A stretch of 64,000 nt of DNA from Nematopogon swammerdamellus (GCA_946902875.1 OX336355.1:13177347-13241346); one strand, 5' to 3'. Shown: positions 30,048 to 41,549, numbered from the stretch's first letter. Made by a program: numbers and translations. Notes: generated by a model from the letters alone, not told the origin.

Positions 30048-30690
30048 AACCCGTCTCAAACTGTAGTTTAACACTGTAAGCGGTGTCTATTATGTAGTTA
30101 GTCACAACAAAGACAAAGACGTTAATAAAAACCTGCGAAGTTTCTTGCCGGCTCTTCTTTGTGGATGTAAAATCGAACTGAAGTGTAAACACAAATTCCA
30201 GCGTCAGAGGCGGACTTTCCTTAAGGCCGACCAGGCCCGGGCCTAGGGCGGCCAGATATTAGGGGCGGCCAATCTGTACCTGCTGCTAGAAGCAGTGAGC
30301 GCAGGTACAGAATAGAAAGGGTGCCGGCCGGAGCAAGTGCGTTCGACGTGCGGGAGTGGTGAGCGCGGGCGGCGGCGGAGACGACGCACTATTTACGCGG
30401 ACAAAATAATTTAGCTATGACGATAAGGTCAATATTGCCGGAAAACTTATAAAAAATACTTTTGCTATATGTAAAATAAACCGAGAAATAATATATTTCT
30501 GGCATGTTGAACCGAACGCAATACTGATTTTCGTACAACTTCACATTTGTATCTATGCTGTAAACTTGAAAGGGGCGGCTGCATTGAATCGGGGCGGCTG
30601 GTGCTAAACAGCCTAGGGCGGCTAAGGCTGCTAGTCCGCCTCTGTCCAGCGTAGTGTACTAACGATGAATGAATGAAAAAAAAAGACTCG
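30048..30690 (+). repeat. Repeat H copy 1, split by a hAT-like MITE
   Basis: 30,048-30,204 plus 30,653-30,690 match the minus strand of 52,240-52,447 ('cgaagtttcttgccggctct', 'gcgtagtgtacta'). It looks like a LINE 3' end. Confidence 0.65.
30205..30644. mobile_element. hAT-like MITE with perfect 8-bp target duplication
   Basis: Ends CAGAGGCGGACT and AGTCCGCCTCTG are perfect 12-bp inverted repeats. The element is flanked by TCCAGCGT on both sides (30,197-30,204 and 30,645-30,652). 440 bp, with multiple 'gggcggc' motifs near each end and no transposase. CA..TG ends and an 8-bp duplication fit the hAT superfamily. Confidence 0.9.
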
Positions 30691-31078
30691 GCATATACAG
30701 CTGAGGTTCATTAGAAAAAAAAACCATACGAATGATGAATAAAGAATATAGAAACTCGAATTTTACAATATATATATTTACACAATAAAACAATATAAAA
30801 TAAAACATAGTACAATAATTTATAACTGAAACTAAACAGTACATAACTACATTGTTTGCCAACATAAAATTCACGATCTGTAGGAAGTTTCGCGAAAAGT
30901 CTTCATCTGATAGCGGGGTTTTCAGAATGCTTAAAGGAATGTAGGAATGCCTCAACAATGTACAGAACAGAGCAACCCCTTTGCGGTCAAACTTCTGTGT
31001 TTCTAACAGTGTTGGAGCAATTTTAAAGATAGCAATGTATTGCGTAATTTATGTTAGTTTAGTTTTGAATGTTTCAAA

Positions 31079-31440
31079 AAACCGGCCAAGTACGATTCGG
31101 ACTCGCGCACCGAGGGTTCCGTATCGCCATGTCATGGTCAGCGCCACTCACGCCATCTATGGATTAGTTAAAATGCTTCATGCTCTTTTCGGTAGATGGC
31201 GCGCATACAATTTTTAGTATCTTGTATGGGGACCGCCGTGAATTTTTAACTTTTTCTTATTTTTATAATTTGTTGTTATATCGGCCATAATAAGTTAATA
31301 ACACATATTCTGTAAAACATTCAACGGGCTACCTATTACGTACGGTTCAAGAGATACAACCCTCGGACAGACGGGCACACAGACAGACGGCTTAGGCTTA
31401 GTATTAGGGTCCCGCACGACAGATACGGAACCCTAAAAAT
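31079..31440 (-). mobile_element. E element, complete
   Basis: 'accggccaagtacgattcgg' to 'gatacggaaccctaaaaat', ~360 bp. It keeps the shared interior 'tttgttgttatatcggcc' and 'ttcaacgggctacctatta'. Confidence 0.85.
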
Positions 31441-31444
31441 TTTT

Positions 31445-31608
31445 CAAGTGCGAGTTTTACTCGCGCACGGAGGGTTCTGTAGATCCGCTATACCATACCT
31501 GTCAAAAAATCATATTCGTCTATATTTTGTCTCTCTATAATGCAAAATATAAATACCTGTGGCGCCATCTAATTATGTGTTATTTTATAATTTTAATAAA
31601 ACAAGTCT
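31445..31608 (-). mobile_element. E element, outer fragment
   Basis: 'tcaagtgcgagttttactcg' and 'ctgtggcgccatctaatta', the same subtype as 61,684-62,036; truncated inward. Confidence 0.7.
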
Positions 31609-31739
31609 TCCTGCAAGACACAGATCTAGAGCAGGAGACATAACATGTAAAAACATTCACAGATTTCGTGCCTTACACGACTATCGAGCACATTGAAAAT
31701 GAATCTACGGAATTCGAAAAAATATTGTCGCTGAGCGAC

Positions 31740-32125
31740 ACGACAAAGTCGGGATAAGGAAAAGGTTGGTTGGGTTCTGATGATGGAGCCGGAAAGAAGC
31801 CATAGGAACTCCTAAACTACACATGATAAATCCACCATATTTGGGCTCGTTCGATTTTGATGAAACTTACACTGTTCCCTGTTGTGAGTAAATGTAAGCC
31901 AATATAAAAGAATGGTCACAATCCGATTAGTAGTTTCGGAGAAATGCGTGGACAAACATACATACATTCAAACATACATACATACATACATACACTTAAG
32001 AAATTTGGCACACCTGTTTAGAGGCCCACATTAACTAACTATACAAAACATTGTGCAATTCCAACGATATTACATACATTACGGGTCGAATTGATAACCT
32101 CCTTTTTTTTAAGTCGGTTAAATAG
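31740..32125 (+). repeat. G repeat copy 3
   Basis: 'ctgatgatggagccggaaag' to 'ctttttttttaagtcggtta', with a (CATA)n stretch inside. Confidence 0.6.
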
Positions 32126-32202
32126 GCGTAGACATTTTCATAAATAAATTCTTTTCATTTTCATTTTCATCATTATAATTATTCAGTAGCGTGAATATGT
32201 AA

Positions 32203-32392
32203 ATTTTTTTTTCACTTTTTGCTTTTTTTATTATTTGTTGGCACATTCGCCATGATGACACATATTCTGTGAAATTGTCAACCGTCTGAACCTATTACGG
32301 TTCAAACGATATAACCCTAGGACGGACGGACAGACAGAAATACGGCGTAGGCTTAGTAATAGGCTTCCGTATGGATAAGGAAACCTAAAAAT
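32203..32392 (-). mobile_element. E element, inner half
   Basis: 'ttatttgttggcacattcgc' to 'ggataaggaaacctaaaaat'; the 'caagtgcgagtc' end is missing. Confidence 0.7.
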
Positions 32393-32462
32393 GTAACACG
32401 TCTTCAAATATCTCGGAATGTTAGGTAATGAACTTAACTTCGTATTCAGGTTTACTTTTCAC

Positions 32463-32483
32463 GTAACCTAACCTAACCTAACA
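32463..32483 (-). repeat. Interstitial telomere-like tract
   Basis: Three to four units of CCTAA (TTAGG on the minus strand), the arthropod telomere motif. A tract in the opposite orientation lies at 33,232. Confidence 0.6.
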
Positions 32484-32575
32484 CGGTTTGGGTTAGGATT
32501 ATTATTAGGCGAGGTTAGGTATACTCCGGCCGATGAGAGAATGTCAGTCGATCATTTCATCACTCATTTTGCAAG

Positions 32576-32955
32576 TTTTTAGGATTCCGTATCAGGTACG
32601 GGACCCTATTACTAAGCCTACGCCCTCTGTCTGTCTGTCTGTCTTTCTGTCCGTCCGTCCGTCTGTCCGAGGGCTGTATCTTTTGAACCGTATAATAGGA
32701 TCGTTGAGATTTTCACAAAAAATGTCCGATATAACAACAAATAATAAAAATAAGAAAAAGTAAAAAATTCACGGGGGTTCCCATAGAAGAAACCAAAAAG
32801 TGTATGCGCGCGCGCCATCTACCGAATAGATTATGAAGCATGACATTAACAAGCATTTCATAACACGCCATCTAGATGGCGTGATTAGCGCTAGCCGTGA
32901 CATGGCGATACGGGACCTCCGGTGCGCGAGTTCGACTCGCACTTGGCCGGTTTTT
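32576..32955 (+). mobile_element. E element, complete
   Basis: 'gtttttaggattccgtatca' to 'gttcgactcgcacttggccg', 380 bp. It contains an internal palindrome near 'cgccatctagatggcg'. Confidence 0.85.
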
Positions 32956-33024
32956 TATTACTCACTCCAGCCTGAAACTGCACGTTCGAACTAAGATTAT
33001 GAACATTTTCTATTGTTTATATAT

Positions 33025-33157
33025 GTCCAGTTCAGTGTAGCCGGCACGACCGAAGGGAAGCACTGACGTGGCACCAAGTTCACCCGGTGTTATGGGCTGA
33101 CATCACGGGTGTTGTAGGTGATGAAGCCAACCGTGTCAGTTTCCATTAAAAAAAATC
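33025..33157 (+). mobile_element. S SINE, 3' fragment
   Basis: 'gtccagttcagtgtagccgg' to the A-tail at 33,157. Confidence 0.75.
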
Positions 33158-33231
33158 CAGCATTCTCCCAGCGGCCGGGGTCATTAAGTACGGCCTAGGC
33201 TAAGTTAGGTTACTTGTTAACCTGCTCGTTG

Positions 33232-33250
33232 GGTTAGGTTAGGTTAGGTA
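33232..33250 (+). repeat. Interstitial telomere-like tract, opposite orientation
   Basis: Three to four TTAGG units ('gttaggttaggttaggta'), plus a single unit at ~33,204. Confidence 0.6.
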
Positions 33251-33275
33251 ATCTGGATTTAGACACCGCGACGCG

Positions 33276-33437
33276 ATGAACGCAGACTCCCGACGAGACG
33301 GCGAACTCAACAGTTGGTCGCAGCGCCGCGGCCGCCCGCGCCGCGCCGCTCGCGTAGCGTCAGCAAAACAAACAAGACCACAAAACAACATCCGCCGGCA
33401 GACAATCGCGCATTTCCATCAGACATTCCAGACATAA
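33276..33437 (+). CDS. Short arginine-rich ORF, uncertain
   Basis: ATG at 33,276 opens 53 codons: MNADSRRDGELNSWSQRRGR, followed by PRRAARVASAKQTRP, then a TAA at 33,435. RGRPRR resembles an AT-hook. The DNA is unusually GC-rich for the window at 33,260-33,370 and lacks repeat matches. It could be a 5' exon, an upstream ORF, or chance in GC-rich DNA. No splice context is clear. Confidence 0.2.
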   Translation: MNADSRRDGELNSWSQRRGRPRRAARVASAKQTRPQNNIRRQTIAHFHQTFQT

Positions 33438-33512
33438 ATATAAGCAGCCTGGATAAATATGTAAGATTTTTGACGTTATTATTACATACAATAGTTTATG
33501 CACCGTGTTTAG

Positions 33513-33846
33513 GTACCGTGTGGGGACGGTATGTAAAAAGAATAGCCCCACTGCATCTCTCCCCGTGCATGTCGTAAAAGGCGACTAAGGGATAAGGGCA
33601 AGATGCCGTGCTAAAGGGCGACAGGCTCGCCACCTCTCACCCTGGCACGGTACTTCCACCGAGTCATGCAGTAGGCGGGTCTTCCGTCGTGCCTTACATG
33701 CTGCTTGATAGATATCTTGTCCGAATAGATACTTTGCTTTGCGAAACGTGGTGGTCGGTGTTGTGCTTTAATTTACCAGAGTTCTTGCAGCACATCACCG
33801 ATTATTCTGCTTACCCCGATTGTCGGGATTCAGCGTGTGTGTTAAG
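33513..33846 (+). mobile_element. Element B copy 7, full length
   Basis: Complete from the stem 'taccgtgtggggacggta' through 'cgtaaaaggcgactaaggga', 'cggtgttgtg...gcagcacatcaccg' and the terminal stem 'ccgattgtcgg' to 'cagcgtgtgtg'. No reading frame and no consensus Pol III A/B boxes that I can see. Confidence 0.85.
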
Positions 33847-33891
33847 TATAGTTTATGGTTTATGTTTCAGAAAATTAATTATGATTTTCAA

Positions 33892-34293
33892 ACGGCGTGT
33901 GGCCGAGTGGTTTGTGAACCGGCTTCTCATGCGAGAGTTTCGAGGTTCGAATCCGGTCGGCTTGTACCAATGAGTTTTTTACGACGAAAAAATTTACGTA
34001 CATATCTACACCCGCTGCTTCACCGTTTTCGGAACCGGTGTAAACTGTAGGTCCCTTCCCTTGCCCCTTACTAGGCGGTGGGCTCAAATTGTAGCCGACT
34101 GGGTTAATACCACCATAATGTATGTAAGATGGCCGCATGGCAGCCTCGGCTGTGTTCTCCTCTAGTCCAGTATTTATCCAGCAATCCAAAGGGAAGTCTC
34201 CTGTATGGCACCTGCCTTTTCGGGGCCGATATTAGCTGGTCGGAGCATGTGCTTTGGCCCCTCTGACTCTCCCACTTATACCGGATGATATAA
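33892..34293 (+). mobile_element. Ser-SINE copy 2
   Basis: 'tgtggccgagtggtttgtga' A box and 'aggttcgaatccgg' B box, with the same body as copy 1, ending 'ataccggatgatataaaaa'. Confidence 0.85.
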
Positions 34294-34768
34294 AAATAAA
34301 TATAATCAGCTCCTGCAGTGTTTGATTAAAACCGCTAAATAACATTATGTGCCTGAAACTGAAAAAATAAATTGATCTACAATTTTCGTGAAAAAAAAAA
34401 ACAATTGTTGCATTCTGTTTTAATAGAGTTGTCGTGTGAGTATATAATATTAGAGAAGACGTAGGTACCTAAGTATATTAATTTGGTACTATGAAATCAC
34501 GAAAATTGGTCTCTACATAAAATTACGAATATTTGGATCAAATAAAATTATTACCTAAGGAATTTTAAGAAAAGCCAAAGTATCAATTAAAGACGATAAT
34601 GGGGCCGAGACAAAATTTGTAATACATTTTGACTGAAATAAGGCACAACCCGAAGGTAGCAATAATATGATAAATAATACATTCGGATCGAGTTGAGAAC
34701 CCCTTCCTTATTTTCAAAGTCCTCGCTTAAATTAATATAATTTACTTAATTACTTAATTAACTTAATT
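34294..34768. other. No feature recognised
   Basis: AT-rich spacer with nothing supported. Confidence 0.35.
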
Positions 34769-34990
34769 ACTAGGTGGTAGGGTTTAATCCGCCCGGGTTG
34801 GTACCACCGCACTGAATGAAAGGTCGTTCGAAACAGCTATGTAAGTAGTTTGTGTTTTCCGTCCAGTTCAGTGTAGCCGGCACGGCCGAAGGGAAGCACT
34901 GACGTGGCACCAAGTTCATCCGGTGTTATGGGCTGATATCGCGGATGTTGTAGGTGATGCAGCCAAACCGTGTCAGTATCCATAAAAAAA
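34769..34990 (+). mobile_element. S SINE, body and tail
   Basis: Starts exactly at 'actaggtggtagggtttaat'; head absent; ten-A tail. Confidence 0.8.
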
Positions 34991-35127
34991 AAATTAAAAT
35001 ATCAGTACCTACGTGACAGTAGCGATTCTTGTATGTCTAATTTGTATGTCGCGTTGTGCTGCCGACCGTGACTGTGGCGACCGCAACACCCACAGGATAC
35101 ATCTCGCTATGCGTCAACAGCGCGCCG

Positions 35128-35326
35128 TATATAAGCCGTGCGCTCTACACCACCGCCCTTAGACCTGGCTGGCGGGCGCAACCGCTTGTCGGACCACCGC
35201 TGGAATATAGCGCCACCAAATTGGAGTCTCGGTTGGAAACATTTTTTTCAATAGTAGAAATAATTTAGGATATTAAAAGTGAAGGTGAACATTCAACCTG
35301 AAGCTGGACGCCGATGAGAGCTAGGG
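35128..35326 (+). promoter_or_regulatory. Speculative TATA promoter and first exon
   Basis: TATATAAG at 35,128-35,135 lies in a GC-rich context without repeat matches, and a strong donor (G|GTAAGT, GT at 35,327) lies ~165 bases past the expected start site. The segment between could be a first exon. No coding homology is recognised. Confidence 0.25.
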
Positions 35327-36756
35327 GTAAGTTGTAAAATTAATTTTATTACATGGATAAATAATTTGCGTTTGGAAAATTTGATGGGAACGATTTTTTA
35401 AAATTAGGAATTGGATAAGAAAATGAGTACATAATTGAAATAAATAAAACTAAAGCTACAAAGGAGGTTACGAAGGTTTTTAATGTCTTAAATAATTTCA
35501 ATTTTAATTATTAAACGTTTTTATATTAGGTTTTTTTTAATAGTCTATATAACGGTTCGGCAGCAACATACGATAGAAAATTAGCAGATATTATAAGACC
35601 CTAAAATGCATAAAAAATATACCCGCGCTATATACTCAATATCTCAATCGAAATATTTATTTTTTTCAAAAAATAGAATCGGTTAGAATTTAATGTCTGT
35701 TTTTTTTTTCAGAAAGATCTGAAGAAATACCCTTCATGATTAATTTACATTTCACATGTAGTGAGATATTCATACGCACCTCATGAATTTCATAAATTAA
35801 AGTTCGTATGTTTACAATAAACTCTGAAAGCCATCACTTGATTTCGATGCGGTTAGGATACATACGAGTGGAGAATTTTCTGGGAAATTTCTTTGACTAG
35901 AAAATTATCACATCACAATCCAAAGGGAGGTCTCCGCTACGAACGGCCCCTTCTCGGAGATGATATCGGCTGGTCAGTGCCTGTGCTATGGCCCCTCTGG
36001 CTCAGCCGGGTATACCGTTATATATTACATAAAAGAACATTATTTAACTTAACAAAAACAAACTATGAGTCATCGGTGTACCACACCATTCAATTATATT
36101 ATATTTTTAGTTTTGTTTTTAAGAACTTGACAAATGCTTAGACACCTAGATAACAATTTTTTAGTTAAAAGCCCACTTCAACCCCTGAAGTAGCCTTTCC
36201 AACATAAAAATAATCATCGAAATCTTTTGGCGTGGTATAGAATTATCCGCCTATTTGTCATTCACATGCTTATGCCAATTTAAGAGTTGAATTATTTTCT
36301 CAGGATCCTGTCATCAGAACTTGACCAAATGTATAAGGGACCACGCTTAATAAACGCCTATAAAGGGGTACCGCCTTTATAATTTCTATTTATTTGATTC
36401 AATCTTAGTACCATTGGTACACTTGAGTTCGTAACAAATTTTAACTTTAAACTTACTTCAATTTAACAATTATAACTTTCGGGATCCATTCATGGCAAGG
36501 GACTATGATTGACTATGTTCAAGCCTAAGCAATAATATACACAACTACCTATCAAGCGAATTGTCAATGAACTAAATAATAATAAAATATACAGTTAAAG
36601 AATAAAAAAATACAGTTTTGTGCGTAGCAATTAAAATTAAAGCAAATTAAAATAACACATTAACATACTTAGCATCAATAGAAATTGTCAAATTAGTTAG
36701 TCAAACGATTAAAAAAAGAAATAGGTAATAGAAATATATCACATATATATAATATC
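35327..36756. other. Mostly unassigned; one Ser-SINE fragment
   Basis: 35,917-36,034 is the 3' end of a Ser-SINE ('caatccaaagggaggtctcc' to 'acataaaag'). The rest is AT-rich with no other signal. Confidence 0.5.
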
Positions 36757-36985
36757 CTTACCTATAATAAAATCCAACGTCTGCTTTCTGTCTGAGTGTC
36801 TGAGTGTATGTCTGTCTGTCCGCTTATAACTCGAGAACCACTGAACCGATTTTAATAAAACAAAATTCTACGGATAGCTTGATTCTTCCCATCAACTATA
36901 GGCTACTTACTATCACGCTAAATAGCTGATGAGGTTAGCAGTGAAGTGAAATATGAGAGCGGGCGGAGCCGCGGGCACAGCTTGT
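36757..36985 (-). repeat. D repeat copy 2
   Basis: Complete minus-strand copy, '...cttacctataataaaatcc' to 'gcggagccgcgggcacag'. Confidence 0.75.
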
Positions 36986-37720
36986 TTATAATATAATCGA
37001 AATCGGTCCACGCGGTAAAGAATTATCGCTGAACATACATAAATAAAAAACAATCCAACGAAATGAGAACCTCCTCCTTTTTTGAAGTCGGTTAAAAATT
37101 AAACAGAGATTATGTAGCTTCAATTTGCACCCAAGAATAAGGTAGACTATAAGAGTCAATAAGTAACTACTTAAGATATACATAATACGAAGATTATATT
37201 AAATAATAATATTTATGTAAAAGTTGGTTAAAGTAAATACAAAGCAGTTAAGTGAGATTTGGACCGGCCGTGCAGGTTCAATCATTCCCCAACCGGGGAA
37301 ATTATTTCCCCGCGCGCGCCGGCGCGGCGGCCTCCTCCGTGTTCTGTGGTACGTGCTACATACATATTACGTGTGTTTCTAATAAATTTTTTGCGACATT
37401 TTGAACCTGAAACCTTCATCAATAACCCTTGCTGTCGATTTGTTTCGGAATTTTTTATTGTTTACAGGAAAACATTCCCGAATAGTGGATAATTTCGGAA
37501 GCAATTTGATAAAGAAATTTTGCTACTCCAGTTAAAATTAAAACGAGGAATTTCCCGTGGACCAACTGAGTGGCACAACTAGTTGTGCCATAGGGAATTC
37601 ATTTGCCAATTTATTCCCCATGACACAACTATGAAATTCATATTAAAACACAACTTCAACAAAAAAACACTCTCCAAGCTACCGATCCGCTCTCCAAGCA
37701 ACAGATATACGACCATTAAT
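36986..37720. other. Unassigned, with a G tail and a GC-rich patch
   Basis: 37,040-37,096 is a minus-strand G end ('ctcctccttttttgaagtcg'). 37,260-37,360 is GC-rich with 'ccccaaccggggaaattatt'. No gene is supported. Confidence 0.4.
37571..37590. repeat. Perfect 20-bp palindrome
   Basis: TGGCACAACT followed directly by its complement AGTTGTGCCA with no spacer. Possible head-to-head remnant of a TIR element; a related 'acacaact' lies at ~37,623. Confidence 0.75.
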
Positions 37721-37721
37721 T

Positions 37722-37910
37722 TAATGAAACGTCGGTCGGCGGAAACAGCTATGTATGTAAATAGATCGTGTTTTCCGTCCAGTTCATTGTAGCCGACATG
37801 AAATGAATGGAAGCACTGACATGGCACCTAGTTCACCAAGGTGTTATGGGCTGACATCACGGATATTGTAGATGATGTAGCCAACCGTGTTTCCATAAAA
37901 AAAATAAAAA
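37722..37910 (+). mobile_element. S SINE, 3' half ('catgaaatgaa' subtype)
   Basis: 'atgaaacgtcggtcgg' to the A-tail. It carries the 'gccgacatgaaatgaa' variant also seen at 40.5, 46.0 and 63.5 kb. Confidence 0.75.
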
Positions 37911-37913
37911 ACC

Positions 37914-38204
37914 TACCGTGTGGGGTCGGTACTTAAAAAGAATAGCCCCACTGCATCTCTCCCCGTACATGTTTTAAAAGGCGACCAAGGGTTAAGGACA
38001 AGATGCCGTGCATAAGGGCGACAGGCTAGCCACCTCTCACCTTGGCACGGTCCTTCCTTCCATTTCATCCTTCTATTCCGAATCATGCAGCAGGTGGGTC
38101 TTCGTCCTAATAAATACATTGCTAAACGTGGTGGTCGGTGTTGTGCTGTAATATACAAAAACACTTGCAGCACAACACCGACTGCTTATCCTGATTGTCG
38201 GGGA
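37914..38204 (+). mobile_element. Element B copy 8
   Basis: Leader complete, central ~20 bp altered ('cttccttccatttcatcc'), terminal (GTAT)n absent. It begins right after an S tail. Confidence 0.8.
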
Positions 38205-38280
38205 CTCCATTTCAACATACCTACCGGTCTCCTAAGTTTTGTGCAAAGTTATATTCTCATATTTCTTATCAAATGATTAA

Positions 38281-39735
38281 TCATTTAGAAGTTATGATGA
38301 CCCTGCGACAGACAGACAGACGGACGCACGAGTAACTCCATTAGGTTCCGTTTATAAATACATCAAATAAATTTACAAACTACAAAATTCAAACTCGACA
38401 AAAGCCGCTATCCTCAGCTAGTAACTATTACTTTTCAGCAATATCCAAATATCCAAGTACTTTATAAAACTAATCCCACTATTTAGAAGTTATGAGCCTG
38501 TGACAGACACACAGACGGACGCAGGGACCACTCCATTAGGTTCCGTTTTCACTTCATTGAGGTTCCTAAAAAAATCAAATAATAATTTACAAACTACACA
38601 ATTAAAACTCGACAAAAGCCGCTAGCCCCAGCTAGTAACTATTACTTTTCAGCAATATCCAAATATCCAAGTACTTTATAAAACTAATCCCAACTATTTA
38701 GAAGTTATGAGCCTGTGACAGACACACAGACGGACGCAGGGACCACTCCATTAGGTTCCGTTTTCACTTCATTGAGGTTCCTAAAAAATCAAATAATAAT
38801 TTACAAACTACACAATTAAAACTCGACAAAAGCCGCTAGCCCCAGCTAGTAACTATTACTTTTCAGCAATATCCAAATATCCAAGTACTTTATAAAACTA
38901 ATCCCAACTATTTAGAAGTTATGAGCCTGTGACAGACACACAGACGGACGCAGGGACCACTCCATTAGGTTCCGTTTTCACTTCATTGAGGTTCCTATAA
39001 ACATCAAATAATAATTTACAAACTACAAAATTAAAACTCGACAAAAGCCGCTAGCCCCAGCTAGTAATTATTACTTTTCAGCAATATCCAAATACTTTAT
39101 AAAACTAATCCCAACCATTTAAAAGTTATGACTCTGTGACAGACACACAGACGGACGCACGGATCACTCCATTAGGTTCCGTTTTCACTTCGTTGAGGTG
39201 CCTAAAACATCTAATAACTTACAAGCTACAAAATTAAAACTCGACAAAACCCGCTAGACCCAGCTAGTAACTACATTACTTTTCAGCAATATCCAAGTAC
39301 CTACCTACTTCATATAACGAATTCCAACCATTTGGAAGTTACGATCCTATGACAGACAGACGGACGCGCGACTCGCTTCACTAGGTTCCGTTTTCACTTC
39401 ACTGATGTTCCTAAAAACGCCAAATAACTAACAAACTACAAAATTAAATCTCGACTATAGCCGCTAGCCCCAGTTAGTAACTACATTACTTTTCAGCAAT
39501 ATCCAAGTACCTACCTACTTCATATAACGAATTCCAACCATTTGAAAGTTACGATCCTATGACAGACGGACGCGCGAGTCGCTTCACAAGGTTCCGTTTT
39601 CACTTCACTGATGTTCCTAAAAACGCCAAATAACTAACAAACTACAAAATTGAATCTCGACTATAGCCGCTAGCCCCAGTTAGTAACTATATTACTTTTC
39701 AGCAATATCCAAGTACTTCATAAAACTAATCGACA
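38281..39735 (+). repeat. Tandem array, ~205-214-bp unit, 7 copies
   Basis: 'cagctagtaactattactt' or close variants recur at about 38,418, 38,631, 38,845, 39,058, 39,263, 39,473 and 39,679. Units also hold 'gacagacacacagacggacg' and 'aggttccgttttcacttca'. The central copies are nearly identical and the outer ones are diverged, as expected for unequal exchange. Confidence 0.9.
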
Positions 39736-39956
39736 CTCGGGCATTATTCACCATATAGGTACTTCGTAATGTTCGAATTATGACCCTAGGGCGTTACAAT
39801 AACATTAAGTTTATGACGGTGTTTTATACGAGTACCTACATCACGAGTGTGTACGCTGGGGAACGGACCCACGGGACACTTGTCTGTCCGTCAATGTAAA
39901 TATGACATGACAGTTCCGGGATAATACATTACACCCTTTTTTATTATGTGTAGGCG

Positions 39957-40242
39957 TACCGTGCGGGGCCGTCACTTAAAAATAATACGCCCACTGCATC
40001 TTCCCCCCGTGTATGTCGTAAGAGGCGATAAGGACGAGATGCCGTGCTAAAGAGCTACAGGTTAGCCACCTGTCACCTTGGCACGGTCCTTTCACGGAGT
40101 CTTGCGGCAGGTGGGTGTTCGTCGTGCCTTACTTGCTGCTTGATATTAGCTTGTTCTAATACTTAGCTAAACGTGATGGAATGTGTTGTGCAGTAAAGTA
40201 CAAGAGTTCTTGCAGCACAACACCGGTTACTCTGCTAACCGA
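39957..40242 (+). mobile_element. Element B copy 9, diverged
   Basis: 'taccgtgcggggccgtcact' to 'gcagcacaacaccggttact'; several small deletions. Confidence 0.75.
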
Positions 40243-40348
40243 TCACTTGTACGTACGCAGGTGTAGCGTTTTATTTTGTGCGCATAGTCTGTCATATTGT
40301 GCTACATGGTGCACATGGTGTGCATGTGCTACTTGCTTCATTCAGATG

Positions 40349-40657
40349 TCAGCCCTGGTAGCTAAGTAGGGCCCTGGGCGCGGTCAGTACTTGGATGGGT
40401 GACCGCTCGACCGTTGGAGGCTGACCGTTCTTATCTTACTAGGTGGTAGGGTTTATCTCGGCCGGTTGGTACCACCGCACTGAACGAAGCGTCTGTCGAA
40501 AAGGCTATGTAAATAGTTCCTGTTTTCCGTCCAGTTCAGTGTAGCCGACATGAAATGAAGGGAAGCACTGACATGGCACGTAGTTCAACCGGTGTTATGG
40601 GCTGACATCACGGATGTTGTAGGTGATGTAGCTAACCGCAGTTTTCATAAAAAAACG
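40349..40657 (+). mobile_element. S SINE, B-box region deleted
   Basis: A-box-like 'tggtagctaagtagg' runs directly into the 5S-like 'gcgcggtcagtacttggatg'. After 'ggaggctgaccg' the B box is missing, and the body follows. Confidence 0.8.
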
Positions 40658-40772
40658 CATAATATTATCTCCGATTGACCATAGCCTACGAGTATCACTT
40701 CCGAATTCCATAAAGTTTAAAACGCTTAGTCTGTTTATAACCGATGACGAGATACTTATAACGAGACTAGTT

Positions 40773-41124
40773 AGACTACATCCGCGATGTCACCCCATAA
40801 CACCTTGGTGAACTAGGTGCCATGTCAGTGCGTCAGTCGGTCGTGCTGGCTACCACTGAACTGGACGGAAGACACGAACTATTTTCATAGCCGTTTCGAC
40901 AGACTTTTCATTCAGTGCGGTGGTGTGGTATCAACCCGGGTGGGTTAAACCCTACCACCTAGTAAGGAAAGAAGGGAAGGAACCTACAGTTTTACGTGGA
41001 ATCCGAACCACGGTCAGCCTCAAACGGTCGAGCGCTCACCCATCTAAATACTGACCGCGCACAGGTGTGCTTATGATCAGGACAGACAATGGACCAACCG
41101 CACCACTGAGCTACAGAGGCTAAC
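40773..41124 (-). mobile_element. S SINE, full head, tail lost
   Basis: Begins in the tail region ('gactacatccgcgatgtcac') without an A-run and runs to the complement of the A box at 41,110-41,122. Confidence 0.8.
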
Positions 41125-41549
41125 TAACTATAACAAATATTATGTTAGATTGCGTTGTCCAAAAACCGCATCCAAATCGTTGAAGCTAATTGGCTAATTA
41201 CTCCATGCGAATGAAAATTGTAACAAAGTTAATGGCAAGGCTCTAAAAATAGAAGTCACGTTGACTGAATATCAATGGGTGCTTTCTGACTACACGATAA
41301 TGGTAACGGCACGTCCATGATACGGCTCAGCTCAGGAGACAAAAATGTATGAAAATGTATGAACAGCTTTCTCACTGGACGGCGGCGGAATGACGGTAAC
41401 GATATGCCGTGACAGCTGCTTGACATGCTGTCTGACAGTGTTGCCCAGATCCGATACATTATATTATCCCAAATTGATCACAATATTATTGTAAGTTTTT
41501 GTTGTAAATTCATACATCACGTCATAATATGAAATTTCTTACCTATCGT
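41125..41549. other. No feature recognised
   Basis: A 67-codon minus frame at 41,256-41,459 has no supporting signal. Confidence 0.35.

Noticed and set aside
33513..33846. Element B as a Helitron
   Set aside because: A terminal stem is present, but I find no 5' TC / 3' CTRR ends and no A|T target site; left unclassified.
38281..39735. CRISPR-like array
   Set aside because: Whole ~210-bp units repeat without distinct spacers, and the genome is eukaryotic.
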